Shown: positions 36,017 to 45,158, numbered from the stretch's first letter. The stretch is 64,000 bases of DNA from Nocardioides sp. QY071 (GCF_029961765.1 NZ_CP124681.1:2294001-2358000); one strand, 5' to 3'. Program-made: numbers and translations. The notes: generated by a model not told the origin, from the letters alone.

Positions 36017-36568
36017 ATGCGCGACGAAGAACCCCCCGAGGACGACGGCTGGACAGAGGATGCCGACCCCGAGTCGGTGGCCCGCAAGATCCTCCTCGAC
36101 CAGCTCAGCCTCAAGGCCCGCAGCCGCAAGGAGCTCGAGGACCGCCTCGCCCGCCGCAACGTCCCGGGCGACGTGACGACCCGCCTCCTCGACCGCTTCG
36201 AGGAGGTCGGGCTGGTCGACGACGAGGCATTCGCCCGCGCCTGGGTCGAGGGCCGCCAACGCAGCCGTGGCCTCGCCACGAAGGCCTTGGCGGCCGAGCT
36301 GCGCCGCAAGGGCGTGCCCGACGAGACCACGAAGACGGTGCTCGCCGAGGTCGACCCGGAGCACGAGGAGGAGACGGCGGCGGTGCTGGTCCGCAAGAAG
36401 CTGCGCAGCATGCGCGGTCTGGAGCCGCAGGTCGCGACCCGGCGCCTGGTCGGGATGCTCGCCCGCAAGGGCTACTCACCCGGTGTCGCATACGCCGTGG
36501 TCCGGCGCGAGCTCGGGGCAGCGGCGGAGTCGGTCGAGGCCGGTGCAGAATGGGCGGGTGACGACTGA
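36017..36568 (+). CDS. recX: Regulatory protein RecX
   Basis: A 183-aa inhibitor and modulator of RecA filaments with three RecX helical repeats: ILLDQLSLKARSRKELEDRL, VPGDVTTRLLDRFEEVGLVDDEAFARAWVEGRQ, and GVPDETTKTVL followed by ARKGYSPGVAYAVVRREL. It is preceded by an acidic N-terminal extension (DEEPPEDDGWTEDADPES). Its start lies four bases after recA, so the two form one SOS transcript. It overlaps the next gene by 11 bases. Confidence 0.95.
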   Translation: MRDEEPPEDDGWTEDADPESVARKILLDQLSLKARSRKELEDRLARRNVPGDVTTRLLDRFEEVGLVDDEAFARAWVEGRQRSRGLATKALAAELRRKGVPDETTKTVLAEVDPEHEEETAAVLVRKKLRSMRGLEPQVATRRLVGMLARKGYSPGVAYAVVRRELGAAAESVEAGAEWAGDD

Positions 36569-37070
36569 CGCGGCGCCGGCGCCCGAGCGCGAGATCCTGA
36601 CCTACGACCTGTTCGGCACCGCGGTGCGCGACCTCGCCCAGCAGGTCGTCGACGACGGCTTCGAGCCGGACATCGTGCTGGCGATCGCCCGCGGCGGACT
36701 CGGCCTGGCGATGGGCCTGGGCTACGCGCTGGACGTGAAGAACCTGTCGGCGGTCAACGTCGAGTTCTACACCGGGATCAACGAGCGCCTCGACGTCCCC
36801 ATGATGCTGCCGCCGACGCCGGCCGCGATCGACCTGACCGGCATGAAGGTGCTCATCGCCGACGACGTCGCCGACACCGGCAAGACGCTCGAGGTGGTCC
36901 GCGACTTCTTCGCCGACCACGTGGCCGAGGCCAGGACCGCGGTGATCTACGAGAAGCCGTGGACGGTGATCCGCCCGGAGTACGTCTGGCGCCGTACCGA
37001 CGCCTGGATCGACTTCCCCTGGTCATCGACCCCACCGCTGGTCGACCGGCGCGGCGGCCAGGCCCACTGA
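36558..37070 (+). CDS. Purine-type phosphoribosyltransferase
   Basis: A 170-aa type-I phosphoribosyltransferase. The PRPP-binding motif is VLIADDVADTGKTLEVVRD; the pyrophosphate-binding loop is IARGGLGLAMGLG. The C-terminal WRRTDAWIDFPWS resembles the xanthine-guanine (Gpt/HGPRT-like) group, but the base specificity cannot be set from the sequence. The GTG at 36558 sits inside the end of recX and is the best fit for this domain. One base separates its stop from ppk2. Confidence 0.85.
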   Translation: MTTDAAPAPEREILTYDLFGTAVRDLAQQVVDDGFEPDIVLAIARGGLGLAMGLGYALDVKNLSAVNVEFYTGINERLDVPMMLPPTPAAIDLTGMKVLIADDVADTGKTLEVVRDFFADHVAEARTAVIYEKPWTVIRPEYVWRRTDAWIDFPWSSTPPLVDRRGGQAH

Positions 37071-37071
37071 G

Positions 37072-37929
37072 ATGGCCTTCCCCCTCTCGGACCTCACGTC
37101 CACGCTGCGCGTCGCGCCCGGCCCGATCGACCTGGGCAACATCGAGACCGACGCCGCGCCCGGCTTCGACGGCGGCAAGTCGGACGGCGAGGCCGCCCTC
37201 GCCGAGCTCGGCCCGAACCTCGCGGACCTGCAGGAGCGGCTGTTCGCCGACGGCAAGTCGGGCGGGCGCCGCTCGGTCCTGCTGGTGCTGCAGGGCATGG
37301 ACACCTCCGGCAAGGGCGGCACGCTGCGCTCGACCGTCGGCCTGGTCGACCCGCAGGGTGTGCGGATCACCTCGTTCAAGGCACCCAGCGAGGACGAGCG
37401 TGCCCACGACTTCCTGTGGCGGATCACCAAGGCGCTGCCGCCGGTCGGACTGATCGGTGTCTTCGACCGCTCGCACTACGAGGACGTGCTGATCGCGCGT
37501 GTGCGCGAGCTCGCGCCGCCGGCGGAGATCGAGCGGCGGTACGACGCCATCAACGCCTGGGAGGCCGAGCTGGCGTCCGAGGGCACCACGATCATCAAGT
37601 GCATGCTGCACATCTCGGCCGCTGAGCAGAAGGAGCGCCTGCTGGCGCGGCTCGACGACCCGACCAAGCACTGGAAGTACAACCCGGGCGACGTCGACGA
37701 GCGCGAGCTGTGGCCGGCCTACCAGGAGGCCTACGAGATCGCGATCGCCCGCACCAACACCGAGGTCGCGCCCTGGCACGTGATCCCGGCCGACAAGAAG
37801 TGGTACCGCAACCTCGCGATCGGCACCCTGCTGCACGACGCTCTGCAGTCCTTCGACCTCGACTGGCCCGAGGCCGACTTCGACGTCGAGAAGGAGAAGC
37901 AGCGGCTCCTCGACGAGAAGGCCCTGTGA
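37072..37929 (+). CDS. ppk2: Polyphosphate kinase 2 family protein
   Basis: A 285-aa PPK2 enzyme that uses polyphosphate to phosphorylate a nucleoside mono- or diphosphate. Walker A GMDTSGKGG is at residues 75-83 and the DRSHYEDV (Walker B-type) block at 132-139; the lid region has KHWKYNPGDVDERELWPAYQ. It has the single-domain architecture of the AMP- or ADP-phosphorylating groups. It is co-oriented with the phosphoribosyltransferase and HipA-like genes, with a GTGA overlap to the latter, placing it in a nucleotide/stress-type operon. Confidence 0.93.
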   Translation: MAFPLSDLTSTLRVAPGPIDLGNIETDAAPGFDGGKSDGEAALAELGPNLADLQERLFADGKSGGRRSVLLVLQGMDTSGKGGTLRSTVGLVDPQGVRITSFKAPSEDERAHDFLWRITKALPPVGLIGVFDRSHYEDVLIARVRELAPPAEIERRYDAINAWEAELASEGTTIIKCMLHISAAEQKERLLARLDDPTKHWKYNPGDVDERELWPAYQEAYEIAIARTNTEVAPWHVIPADKKWYRNLAIGTLLHDALQSFDLDWPEADFDVEKEKQRLLDEKAL

Positions 37930-38711
37930 GCAGCGGACGGATGGAGCAGGTCAAGGTCACCCGGTACGTCACGCCGCTGCGCGAGGGCGGCAGCCTGCCC
38001 GGCATCGTCGAGGCCGACGACCTCGGTACGTACGTGTGCAAGTTCCGCGGCGCCGGCCAGGGCACCCGGGTGCTGGTCGCGGAGGTCGTCGTGGCGGGCA
38101 TCGCCCGCCTGCTCGACGTACCCACGCCCGACCAGGTGGTGCTCGACCTCGACCCGGAGATCGCGCGCTACGAGGCCGACGAGGAGGTGCAGGACCTGAT
38201 CAACGCCAGCACCGGCCTCAACCTCGGCATCGACTTCCTGCCGGGCTCGTTCGGCTACGACCCGACCAGCGCCCCTGACGCCGACCTGGCCGGCCGCGTG
38301 CTGTGGCTCGACGCGTTCACCGCCAACGTCGACCGCAGTTGGCGCAACCCCAACCTGCTGGTCTGGCGCGGCACCCTGCAGGCGATCGACCACGGTGCGT
38401 CGCTCTACTTCCACCACTCCTGGTCCGGCGGCCCCGGCGACCCGGCGCGCTTCGCCGCGCAGCCGTACGACGCCTCCGAGCACATCCTGCGCGGGTACGC
38501 CCCGCAGGCGGCCGCCCAGGACGCCGACCTCGCGGCCCGGCTGACCGACGACGCGCTCGCGCGGGTGCTGGCCGACGTGTGCGACGACTGGCTCGAGCCG
38601 GTCCCGGGCGCGGAGACGCCCGACGCGCTGCGGGAGCGGTACGTCGCCTTCCTCGCCGCACGCCGCGACGGTGGCCGGGCCTGGCTCCCGGCGCCGGAGA
38701 TGGCCTCGTGA
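37926..38711 (+). CDS. HipA-like kinase-family protein
   Basis: A 261-aa protein with the HipA-like protein-kinase-related fold. YVCKFRGAGQGTRVLVAEVV looks like an ATP-binding Lys region. The putative catalytic loop is WLDAFTANVDRSWRNPNLLV (Asp and Asn) with a metal Asp in LQAIDHGASLYF. Unlike HipBA toxins there is no HipB-type HTH antitoxin next to it; instead it precedes a DUF3037 gene with GTGA coupling. Start GTG at 37926 in a GTGA overlap with ppk2; an ATG at 37941 (MEQVKVTRY) is an alternative. Confidence 0.82.
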   Translation: MSSGRMEQVKVTRYVTPLREGGSLPGIVEADDLGTYVCKFRGAGQGTRVLVAEVVVAGIARLLDVPTPDQVVLDLDPEIARYEADEEVQDLINASTGLNLGIDFLPGSFGYDPTSAPDADLAGRVLWLDAFTANVDRSWRNPNLLVWRGTLQAIDHGASLYFHHSWSGGPGDPARFAAQPYDASEHILRGYAPQAAAQDADLAARLTDDALARVLADVCDDWLEPVPGAETPDALRERYVAFLAARRDGGRAWLPAPEMAS

Positions 38712-39118
38712 AGCCCTACCAGTACGTCACCCTGCGCTGCGTCCCCCGTGTCGAGCGCGAGGAGTTCGTCAACGTGGGCGTGGTGCTGTACTGCCCGGCC
38801 GAGGACTACCTCGGCGTGCGCTCGTCGGTCGACGCGGACCGGATCCGCGCGCTCGACGCGGACGTCGACATCGCCTCGGTCCGAGCCGCGCTCGACGCGA
38901 TCGACCGGGTCTGTCGCGGCGAGGCCCACGCGGCGTTCGGCGTGGGCGTGCGCGCGACGGCGTACGGCTCACGGGCGCAGAAGGACGACGCGAGCACGCG
39001 CTTCGGGTTCCTCAAGGCGCCGAGGAGCACGGTGCTGCAGCCCGGGCCGGTCCACGGTGGGGTCACCGCCGATCCGGCCCGCACGCTCGAACATCTGCTG
39101 GAGCAGCTGGTCCTCTAG
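38708..39118 (+). CDS. DUF3037 protein, partner of the HipA-like gene
   Basis: A 136-aa protein: KPYQYVTLRCVPRVEREEFVNVGVVLYCPAEDYLG is the N-terminal DUF3037 signature, followed by an ALDAIDRVCRG helix and a conserved FGFLKAPRSTVLQPGPVHGG. DUF3037 genes are characteristically paired with HipA-like genes, but what the pair does is unknown. The GTG at 38708 overlaps the HipA-like stop, so a fixed ratio of the two proteins is likely. It is the last gene of the recA-side cluster; the palindromic repeat follows it. Confidence 0.85.
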   Translation: MKPYQYVTLRCVPRVEREEFVNVGVVLYCPAEDYLGVRSSVDADRIRALDADVDIASVRAALDAIDRVCRGEAHAAFGVGVRATAYGSRAQKDDASTRFGFLKAPRSTVLQPGPVHGGVTADPARTLEHLLEQLVL

Positions 39119-39126
39119 CGCCGAGT

Positions 39127-39222
39127 GCCGACATAACGGGAGCTGGGACGACGAAACTGGCGCTGGGACGACGATGCTTCCTCGTCCAAGCGCCAGTTTC
39201 ACCGGCCGGCCGGTGAAACTGG
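39127..39222. repeat. About 95-bp palindromic repeat, copy 2 (inverted)
   Basis: In reverse orientation this copy matches the one at 1241-1334 through the CCGGTGAAAC/GTTTCACCGG palindrome (39197-39220), the long stem (around 39151-39199, imperfect here), and the GCCGACATAACGGG end block. It lies between the convergent DUF3037 and sirohydrochlorin chelatase genes, two bases short of the latter's stop, so it could also terminate both transcripts. Confidence 0.85.
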
Positions 39223-39223
39223 C

Positions 39224-39967
39224 TCAGACCGGGACCAGCTCGACCGCGCCGACGGCGTAGCGGGCGAGGATCGTGCGGGCGATCTCCGGGTGGGCGCCGA
39301 GCGGCTCGGACACGGCGACGGCGCCGGCCTCGAGGGCGAGCTCGGTGGCCCGGTCGACCAGGTTGCCGGGCGCCAGGAACAGCGAGGCGACCGCGATGTG
39401 GCGACGCCCCTCGGCCCGGAAGGCACGCACGGCCTCGCCGGTGGCCGGCGGCGCGCTGGTGGCGTACGCCGCCGTGACGGGCAGCTTGTGGTGCGCGCCC
39501 CACAGCCGGGCGAGCCGGGCGACGGCCTGGTTGGCCAGCGGGTCCGACGTACCGGCGGCGGCGAGCACGAGCGCGTCGAGCTCGCGCACCCGGGCACCGC
39601 GCAGGGCTTCACGCAGCCGCTCGTCGAGCACCTCCAGGAAGCGCGCCTCGAGGCCGAGCACGGCCGTGGCGCGGATCTGCAGGCCGGGGTGGCGCGTGGT
39701 CGCCTCGGCGATCACCTCGGGTACGTCGACCCGGGCGTGGAAGGCCTCGACCAGCAGCAGCGGTACGACGACGATCTCGTCGTACCCCGCCTTCACCAGC
39801 CGGTCCACGACGGTGTGGAAGTTCGGCTTGGCGAGGTCGAGGAACGCCTTCTCGATGCGCAGGTCGGGACGCAACGCCTTCGTCGCGTCGACGAGCGCGG
39901 AAACGGTGGCGGCCGAGCGCGGGTCGCGGCTGCCGTGGGCAAGGGCGATGAGTGCCGGAGCGGTCAT
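39224..39967 (-). CDS. Sirohydrochlorin chelatase-like (CbiX) protein
   Basis: A 247-aa class-II chelatase. ALIALAHGSRDPRS (the metal-binding His) and VVVPLLLVEAFHARVDVPEV (second His) mark the first half; the second half has TAAYATSAPPATGEAV and HIAVASLFLAPGN, so it is a two-half CbiX/SirB type. It would insert Fe2+ into sirohydrochlorin to give siroheme, the cofactor of the sulfite reductase coded upstream. The gap to cysH is 34 bases on the same strand. Confidence 0.88.
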   Translation of the reverse strand: MTAPALIALAHGSRDPRSAATVSALVDATKALRPDLRIEKAFLDLAKPNFHTVVDRLVKAGYDEIVVVPLLLVEAFHARVDVPEVIAEATTRHPGLQIRATAVLGLEARFLEVLDERLREALRGARVRELDALVLAAAGTSDPLANQAVARLARLWGAHHKLPVTAAYATSAPPATGEAVRAFRAEGRRHIAVASLFLAPGNLVDRATELALEAGAVAVSEPLGAHPEIARTILARYAVGAVELVPV

Positions 39968-40001
39968 CGTCGGTTCCCCCTCTCCTCCGGGATGCGGGCG
40001 G

Positions 40002-40748
40002 TCATGAGTGGATCCCGCATTCGGTCTTGTTGGTGCCGGCCCAGCGGCCGCTGCGCGGGTCCTCGCCGGGGGCGACCCGGCGGGTGCACGGCGCGCAGCC
40101 GATGGACGGGTAGCCGTCGTAGACGAGCGGGTTGACGAGCACGCCGTTCTCGGCGATGTAGCGCTCGACCTGCTCGTCGCTCCACCGGGCGATGGGGGAG
40201 ACCTTGACCTTCTGCTTCTTGGCGTCCCAGCCGATCACCGGCGCGATCACCCGGTTGTGCGTCTCCGCGCGGCGCAGGCCGGTCGCCCACGCGTCGTACC
40301 CGGCCAGCGAGTCGGCCAGCGGCTTGACCTTGCGCAGGGCGCAGCACAGGTCGGGGTCGCGCTTGTAGAGCTCGGGGCCGTACTCGGCGTCCTGCTCGGC
40401 CACGGTCTGGACCGGGGTGATCGAGATCAGGTTGACGTTCATCGTGGCCGCGACCGCGTCGCGGGTCCCGATGGTCTCGATGAAGTGGTAGCCGGTGTCG
40501 AGGAACACGACGTCGACGCCGGGCACGACCTTCTCGGCGAGGTGCGCCAGGACGGCGTCGCCCATCGAGGAGGTGATGCAGAACCGCTCGCCGAACGTGG
40601 CCGCGGCCCACTCGATGATGACCTCGGCGGGGGCGAGCTCGAGCTCGGCGCCCCAGTGGGACACGAGCTCGCGGAGCTCCTCAGGGGACCGGCCGGCGGT
40701 GTGCGACCCACGGAACTCGCGGGCGGCACGCGTGGTGGCAGTGGTCAT
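40002..40748 (-). CDS. cysH: Adenylylsulfate/phosphoadenylylsulfate reductase CysH
   Basis: A 248-aa assimilatory reductase turning activated sulfate into sulfite. CC at 135-136 and Cys218/Cys221 form the four-Cys [4Fe-4S] site that indicates APS rather than PAPS as substrate; the catalytic Cys is C244 in KTECGIHS at the C-terminus. ITSSMGDAVLAHL is the PP-loop-like nucleotide-binding element. The ATG overlaps the preceding Zn-ribbon gene (ATGA). It belongs to the nirA operon. Confidence 0.93.
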   Translation of the reverse strand: MTTATTRAAREFRGSHTAGRSPEELRELVSHWGAELELAPAEVIIEWAAATFGERFCITSSMGDAVLAHLAEKVVPGVDVVFLDTGYHFIETIGTRDAVAATMNVNLISITPVQTVAEQDAEYGPELYKRDPDLCCALRKVKPLADSLAGYDAWATGLRRAETHNRVIAPVIGWDAKKQKVKVSPIARWSDEQVERYIAENGVLVNPLVYDGYPSIGCAPCTRRVAPGEDPRSGRWAGTNKTECGIHS

Positions 40749-40948
40749 GAAGCACCTCCTTCAGGGGTGCGGGCGGACGGGGCGGCGGGCCCCAGGAACT
40801 GGAGGCTGAAGGCCCGGAGGCAGCTGCGGCATTCCCAGCCGCCTGCTTCGCGGGGCCACAGGTCGGTGTCGCCGCAGTAGGGGCAGTGGTACGGCGACGC
40901 GGCACGCGCGCTCCGTCCGCTGCCCGGCTCGACCGACCCGTGTCCCAT
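40745..40948 (-). CDS. Small zinc-ribbon protein of the sulfate-reduction operon
   Basis: A 67-aa protein with HCPYCGDTDLWPREAGGWEC and CRSCLRAFSLQF: two CxxC pairs 15 residues apart, a rubredoxin-like/zinc-ribbon knuckle. The ATG at 40948 overlaps the nirA stop by one base (TGATG), and its stop overlaps cysH, so it is wedged between sulfite reductase and APS reductase. It may be a redox or metal-handling partner of one of them; small Cys-rich proteins occur at this position in other actinobacteria. Confidence 0.78.
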   Translation of the reverse strand: MGHGSVEPGSGRSARAASPYHCPYCGDTDLWPREAGGWECRSCLRAFSLQFLGPAAPSARTPEGGAS

Positions 40949-42663
40949 CAGACCGATTCCAGGGTCTTCTCGCCGCGCAGCAGCTCCTCGTCCGCGCGGT
41001 GGACCCACTCGTCGAACGCCTCGCCGTCGGTGCGGTCGGCGAGGTAGTTGGTGACGATCGTGGTGACGTAGTCGTCGAGACCGGCGCTGGTGACCTTGTG
41101 GGCGCGCAGCTTGCGGCCGAAGTTGGCGCGCAGGCCCGTGGCGCCGCCGAGGTGCACCTGGAAGCCCTCCACCTGCTCGCCCTCGGAGAGCACCATCTGG
41201 CCCTTGAGTCCGATGTCGGCGACCTGCGTGCGCGCGCACGCGTTGGGGCAGCCGTTCACGTTGATCGTGATGGGGGTGTCGAGGTCGGGGAAGCGCTTCT
41301 CGAGCTCGAGGGTGAGCAGGCGTGCGCGCTCCTTGGTGTCGACCAGGGCGAGCTTGCAGAACTCGATGCCGGTGCAGGCCATCGTGTTGCGTCGCCAGTT
41401 CGAGGGACGGGCCGTCAGGCCGATGCCGTCGAGGCGCTCGAGCAGGGCCTCGGTCTTGTCGCCGTCGACGCCGATCAGGACGATCTTCTGGTACGCCGTG
41501 AGGCGGGCGCCCTCGACGCCGAACTCGTCCATCAGCTCGGCGAGCTGGACCAGGGCGGTGCCGGAGATCCGGCCTGCCGAGGGAGCCAGGCCGACGTAGA
41601 AGCGGCCGTCCTTCTGCTCGTGGACACCGACGTGGTCGCGGTGGCCGACCGGCGTCTCGGGAGAGGCGAGGGTGGCGAGCTTCTTGCCGAGGTACTCGTT
41701 CTCGAGGACCTCGCGGAACTTCTCCACGCCCCAGTCGGCGACCAGGAACTTGAGCCGGGCGCGCGAGCGCAGGCGGCGGTAGCCGTAGTCGCGGAAGATG
41801 CCGGCGACCCCGGCCCACACGTCCGCCACCTCGTCCAGCGGGATCCACACGCCGAGCTTCTGGGCGAGCATCGGGTTGGTGGACAGGCCGCCGCCGACCC
41901 ACACGTCGAAGCCCGGGCCGTGCTCGGGGTGCACCGAGCCGACGAAGGAGACGTCGTTGGTCTCGGGGGAGACGTCCATGCTGGGGTGACCCGTGACGGC
42001 GGTCTTGAACTTGCGCGGGAAGTTCGAGAAGTCCTTGTTGCCGATGTAGCGACGCTCGATCTCGAGCAGCGCGGGCGTCCCGTCGATGATCTCGTCCTTG
42101 GCGATGCCGGCGACCGGCGAGCCCAGGAACGGTCGGGGGGAGTCGCCGCAGGCCTCGATGGAGTGGAGGCCGACCGCGTCGAGGCGCTCCCAGATCTCGG
42201 GGACCTTCTCGATCTCGATCCAGTGGTACTGGATGTTGGCGCGGTCGCTGACGTCGGCGGTGTCGCGGGCGAAGTCGACGCCGATCGAGCCGAGGGCCCG
42301 GACGGCGGCCGACGAGAGCAGCTTGCCGTCGGAGCGGACCCGCATCATGAAGTAGCGGTCGTCCAGCTCCTCTTCCTCGAGGGCGGCGGTCTCGTTGCCG
42401 AGGATCCCGGGCCGGCGCTGGGTGTAGAGACCCATCCAGCGGAAGCGGCCGCGCAGGTCGGCGGGGTCGATCGAGTCGAAGCCGCGCTTGGAGTAGGTGT
42501 AGAGGATCCGGTCCCGCACGTTGAGCGGGTCGTCGTCCTTCTTGGACTGCTCGTTCTTGTTGAGCGGCTCGGTGTAGCCGAGGGCCCACTGGCCCTCCGC
42601 GCGCTTCGGGCGCGGGATCTCGGTGAACTTGGCACGTTCGGGCTTGAAGCGCAGGTCAGGCAT
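40948..42663 (-). CDS. nirA: Ferredoxin-dependent sulfite reductase
   Basis: A 571-aa siroheme/[4Fe-4S] enzyme reducing sulfite to sulfide. The cofactor-binding Cys blocks are NTMACTGIEFCKLAL (about 429-443) and NVNGCPNACARTQVAD (about 469-484). RANIQYHW and NDVSFVGSVHPEHG are typical of the family. The architecture is that of the ferredoxin nitrite/sulfite reductases; a sulfite role is inferred from cysH and CbiX in the same operon. The ATG at 42663 begins MPDLRFKPERAKF. About 350 bp upstream is non-coding and divergent to glyA. Confidence 0.93.
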   Translation of the reverse strand: MPDLRFKPERAKFTEIPRPKRAEGQWALGYTEPLNKNEQSKKDDDPLNVRDRILYTYSKRGFDSIDPADLRGRFRWMGLYTQRRPGILGNETAALEEEELDDRYFMMRVRSDGKLLSSAAVRALGSIGVDFARDTADVSDRANIQYHWIEIEKVPEIWERLDAVGLHSIEACGDSPRPFLGSPVAGIAKDEIIDGTPALLEIERRYIGNKDFSNFPRKFKTAVTGHPSMDVSPETNDVSFVGSVHPEHGPGFDVWVGGGLSTNPMLAQKLGVWIPLDEVADVWAGVAGIFRDYGYRRLRSRARLKFLVADWGVEKFREVLENEYLGKKLATLASPETPVGHRDHVGVHEQKDGRFYVGLAPSAGRISGTALVQLAELMDEFGVEGARLTAYQKIVLIGVDGDKTEALLERLDGIGLTARPSNWRRNTMACTGIEFCKLALVDTKERARLLTLELEKRFPDLDTPITINVNGCPNACARTQVADIGLKGQMVLSEGEQVEGFQVHLGGATGLRANFGRKLRAHKVTSAGLDDYVTTIVTNYLADRTDGEAFDEWVHRADEELLRGEKTLESV

Positions 42664-43012
42664 GCGGAGAGGAGGTCCTTCGCTGATGGGTACGCCCGGC
42701 TGTGGAGGCGTACGGCTCGGGTGGATGCGGCGGCGACGTCAGCGGGGCCAACACATCATGCTGCGCGTGCGCCCGAAGTCCACGTGGCGTCGAACCACGA
42801 GGTGCGCATGGGTGGCAGCAGTGACCATGTCAATGAGTCTCACCCCTCGGACTCCTGGTCCACAAATCCGAATCTCATTATCTGGATGCCGTTCCCAACA
42901 TGTGGACGGATCGTGCGCCTGACCCGCCCGCTCAGGCGGGGCCTGCGACGCACGTCACACCGGGTGCCGCCTGCCAGCGCGCCAGCAGGTGTTCGCCACT
43001 ACGCTGTGCGCC
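42664..43012. other. Divergent intergenic region nirA/glyA
   Basis: About 350 bp with no gene. It is AT-richer than its surroundings around 42828-42900. On the minus strand a TTGACA hexamer (42828-42833) could be the -35 of nirA, but no good -10 stands at the right distance. A GC-rich hairpin-like stretch (CCCGCCCGCTCAGGCGGGG, about 42922-42940) precedes glyA. I looked for glycine, THF and ZTP riboswitch landmarks and saw none. Confidence 0.4.
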
Positions 43013-44464
43013 ATGAGCGACAACTCCCTCAACGGCGCCCTCGTCAGCAGCGCCTACAACCAGGCCCTGGAGGTCATCGCCTCCGTCGAGCCCCGCATCG
43101 CGGACGCGACGCGCCAGGAGCTCGCCGACCAGCGCGCGTCGCTCAAGCTGATCGCGAGCGAGAACTACGCCTCGCCCGCCGTGCTGCTCACCATGGGCAC
43201 CTGGTTCAGTGACAAGTACGCCGAGGGCACCGTCGGGCACCGCTTCTACGCCGGCTGCCAGAACGTCGACACCGTCGAGGCGCTCGCCGCCGAGCACGCC
43301 CGCGAGCTGTTCGGCGCCGAGTACGCCTACGTCCAGCCGCACTCCGGCATCGACGCCAACCTGACGGCGTACTGGGCGATCCTGGCCCACCGGGTCGAGG
43401 GACCCTGGCTGCAGGACGCCGGCGTGAAGAACATGAACGACCTCTCCGACGCCGACTGGGAGCGGCTGCGGCACGAGCTCGGCAACCAGCGGTTGCTGGG
43501 CATGAGCCTCGACACCGGCGGCCACCTCACCCACGGCTTCCGCCCGAACATCAGCGGCAAGATGTTCCACCAGCAGCAGTACGGCACCGACCCGGAGACC
43601 GGGCTGATCGACTACGACGCCCTGCGGGCCAAGGCCAAGGAGTTCAAGCCCCTCATCCTGGTCGCCGGCTACTCGGCGTACCCGCGCCGGGTGAACTTCG
43701 CCAAGATGCGCGAGATCGCCGACGAGGTCGGTGCGACCCTCATGGTCGACATGGCCCACTTCGCCGGCCTGGTCGCCGGCAAGGTGTTCACCGGCGACGA
43801 GGACCCGATCCCGCACGCCCACGTGGTCACCAGCACCTCGCACAAGTCGTTGCGCGGCCCGCGCGGTGGCTTCATCCTCGCGACCGAGGAGTACGCCCCG
43901 AGCGTCGACCGCGGCTGCCCGATGGTGCTCGGTGGCCCGCTCTCGCACGTGATGGCCGCCAAGGCCGTCGCCTTCGCGGAGGCCCGCACGCCCGCCTTCC
44001 AGACCTACGCCCAGGCTGTCGCCGACAATGCGAAGTCCCTGGCCGAGGGGCTGCAGACCCGCGGCACCAAGCTGGTCACCGACGGCACCGACAACCACAT
44101 CGTGCTGCTCGACGTGTCCTCCTTCGGGCTGACCGGTCGCCAGGCCGAGTCGGCGCTGCTCGACGCCGGTGTCGTCACCAACCGCAACTCGGTCCCGTCC
44201 GACCCCAACGGCGCCTGGTACACCTCGGGCATCCGGATCGGCACCCCCGCGCTCACCAGCCGCGGCTTCGGCGGCGCCGAGTTCGACGCGGTCGCCGACC
44301 TGATCGTCGAGGTCCTCAAGAACACCACGCCCGGCACGACGTCGGCCGGTGCGCCCTCGAAGGCGTCCTACGTCCTCGCCGACGGCGTGGCCGACAAGGT
44401 CCGCTCGGCGTCGGCGGAGCTGCTCGACAAGCACCCGCTGTACCCCGGTCTCGACCTCTCCTGA
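43013..44464 (+). CDS. glyA: Serine hydroxymethyltransferase
   Basis: A 483-aa PLP enzyme interconverting serine and glycine with transfer of a one-carbon unit to tetrahydrofolate. The PLP-binding Lys is K278 in [42 protein letters not shown] and [12 protein letters not shown] are family blocks. It is longer than the usual 420-430 aa (an insertion after the [10 protein letters not shown] region, and an extended C-terminus), as in one actinobacterial subgroup. The ATG at 43013 gives [13 protein letters not shown]; the upstream in-frame codons are ignored. Confidence 0.95.
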   Translation: MSDNSLNGALVSSAYNQALEVIASVEPRIADATRQELADQRASLKLIASENYASPAVLLTMGTWFSDKYAEGTVGHRFYAGCQNVDTVEALAAEHARELFGAEYAYVQPHSGIDANLTAYWAILAHRVEGPWLQDAGVKNMNDLSDADWERLRHELGNQRLLGMSLDTGGHLTHGFRPNISGKMFHQQQYGTDPETGLIDYDALRAKAKEFKPLILVAGYSAYPRRVNFAKMREIADEVGATLMVDMAHFAGLVAGKVFTGDEDPIPHAHVVTSTSHKSLRGPRGGFILATEEYAPSVDRGCPMVLGGPLSHVMAAKAVAFAEARTPAFQTYAQAVADNAKSLAEGLQTRGTKLVTDGTDNHIVLLDVSSFGLTGRQAESALLDAGVVTNRNSVPSDPNGAWYTSGIRIGTPALTSRGFGGAEFDAVADLIVEVLKNTTPGTTSAGAPSKASYVLADGVADKVRSASAELLDKHPLYPGLDLS

Positions 44465-44465
44465 G

Positions 44466-45158
44466 CTACCTCCAGGAGTAGCTGACCTCGGGCCGCCCGC
44501 CGCTCGCGCCGTACCTCAGGCCGCGGGCGGCGAGCCCTTGGTCGGCGAGGTGCTCGAGGTAGCGCCGCGCGGTGACGCGCGAGCTGCCGACGGCGGTGGC
44601 GACCTCGCTCGCGGAGAGGTCGCCACCGGCCTCGCGCAGCGCGGCCGTGACGGCGCGCAGCGTCTCCGTGCTCATCCCCTTCGGCAGCGGCGCGGTCGCG
44701 CTGGGTCGTAGCGAGCCCAGCAGCCGGTCGACCTCGTCCTGCACGACCTCGGCGGGTGCGGCGTCCAGCTCTGCCCGGTAGGCGGCGTACTGCTCGAGCT
44801 TGGCGCGGAAGGTGGCGAACGTGAACGGCTTGAGCAGGTAGAGCACCACGCCCTGGCCGACCGCCTGGCGCACCACCTGGGTGTCGCGGGCAGCGGTCAC
44901 CGCGATCACGTCGCACAGGTGGCCGGCGCCGCGCAGGCCGGCCAGCAGCCCCAGCCCGTGGGTGTCGGGCAGGTTCATGTCGAGCAGCACCAGGTCGACG
45001 GGGGCGCCGGCATCGCGGGCGGCGTCCAGTGCCCGGGCCGCGTCGCGTGCCGAGCGGGCGACCCCTGCCAGCGCGAAGCCCGGCACCCGTCCGACGTACG
45101 ACGCGTGCGCCTCCGCCGCCAGCTCCTCGTCCTCGACGACGAGCACCCGCACGCTCAC
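44466..45158 (-). CDS. CitB/DpiA/DcuR-type response regulator
   Basis: A 230-aa regulator. The receiver domain (about 1-120) has the acidic pocket VVEDEE, the phospho-acceptor Asp in VLLDMNLPDTHGL (about residue 56) and Lys in LLKPFTFATF. The C-terminal HTH (DLSASEVATAVGSSRVTARRYLEHL) is of the DcuR/CitB type. The GTG start overlaps the sensor kinase stop (GTGA). Convergent with glyA. Its likely target is the dctA gene just beyond the kinase. Confidence 0.92.
   Translation of the reverse strand: MSVRVLVVEDEELAAEAHASYVGRVPGFALAGVARSARDAARALDAARDAGAPVDLVLLDMNLPDTHGLGLLAGLRGAGHLCDVIAVTAARDTQVVRQAVGQGVVLYLLKPFTFATFRAKLEQYAAYRAELDAAPAEVVQDEVDRLLGSLRPSATAPLPKGMSTETLRAVTAALREAGGDLSASEVATAVGSSRVTARRYLEHLADQGLAARGLRYGASGGRPEVSYSWR

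Noticed and set aside
42664..43012. Riboswitch before glyA or nirA
   Set aside because: Glycine, THF and ZTP riboswitch landmark sequences were looked for and not found; only a GC-rich hairpin and a lone TTGACA are visible.
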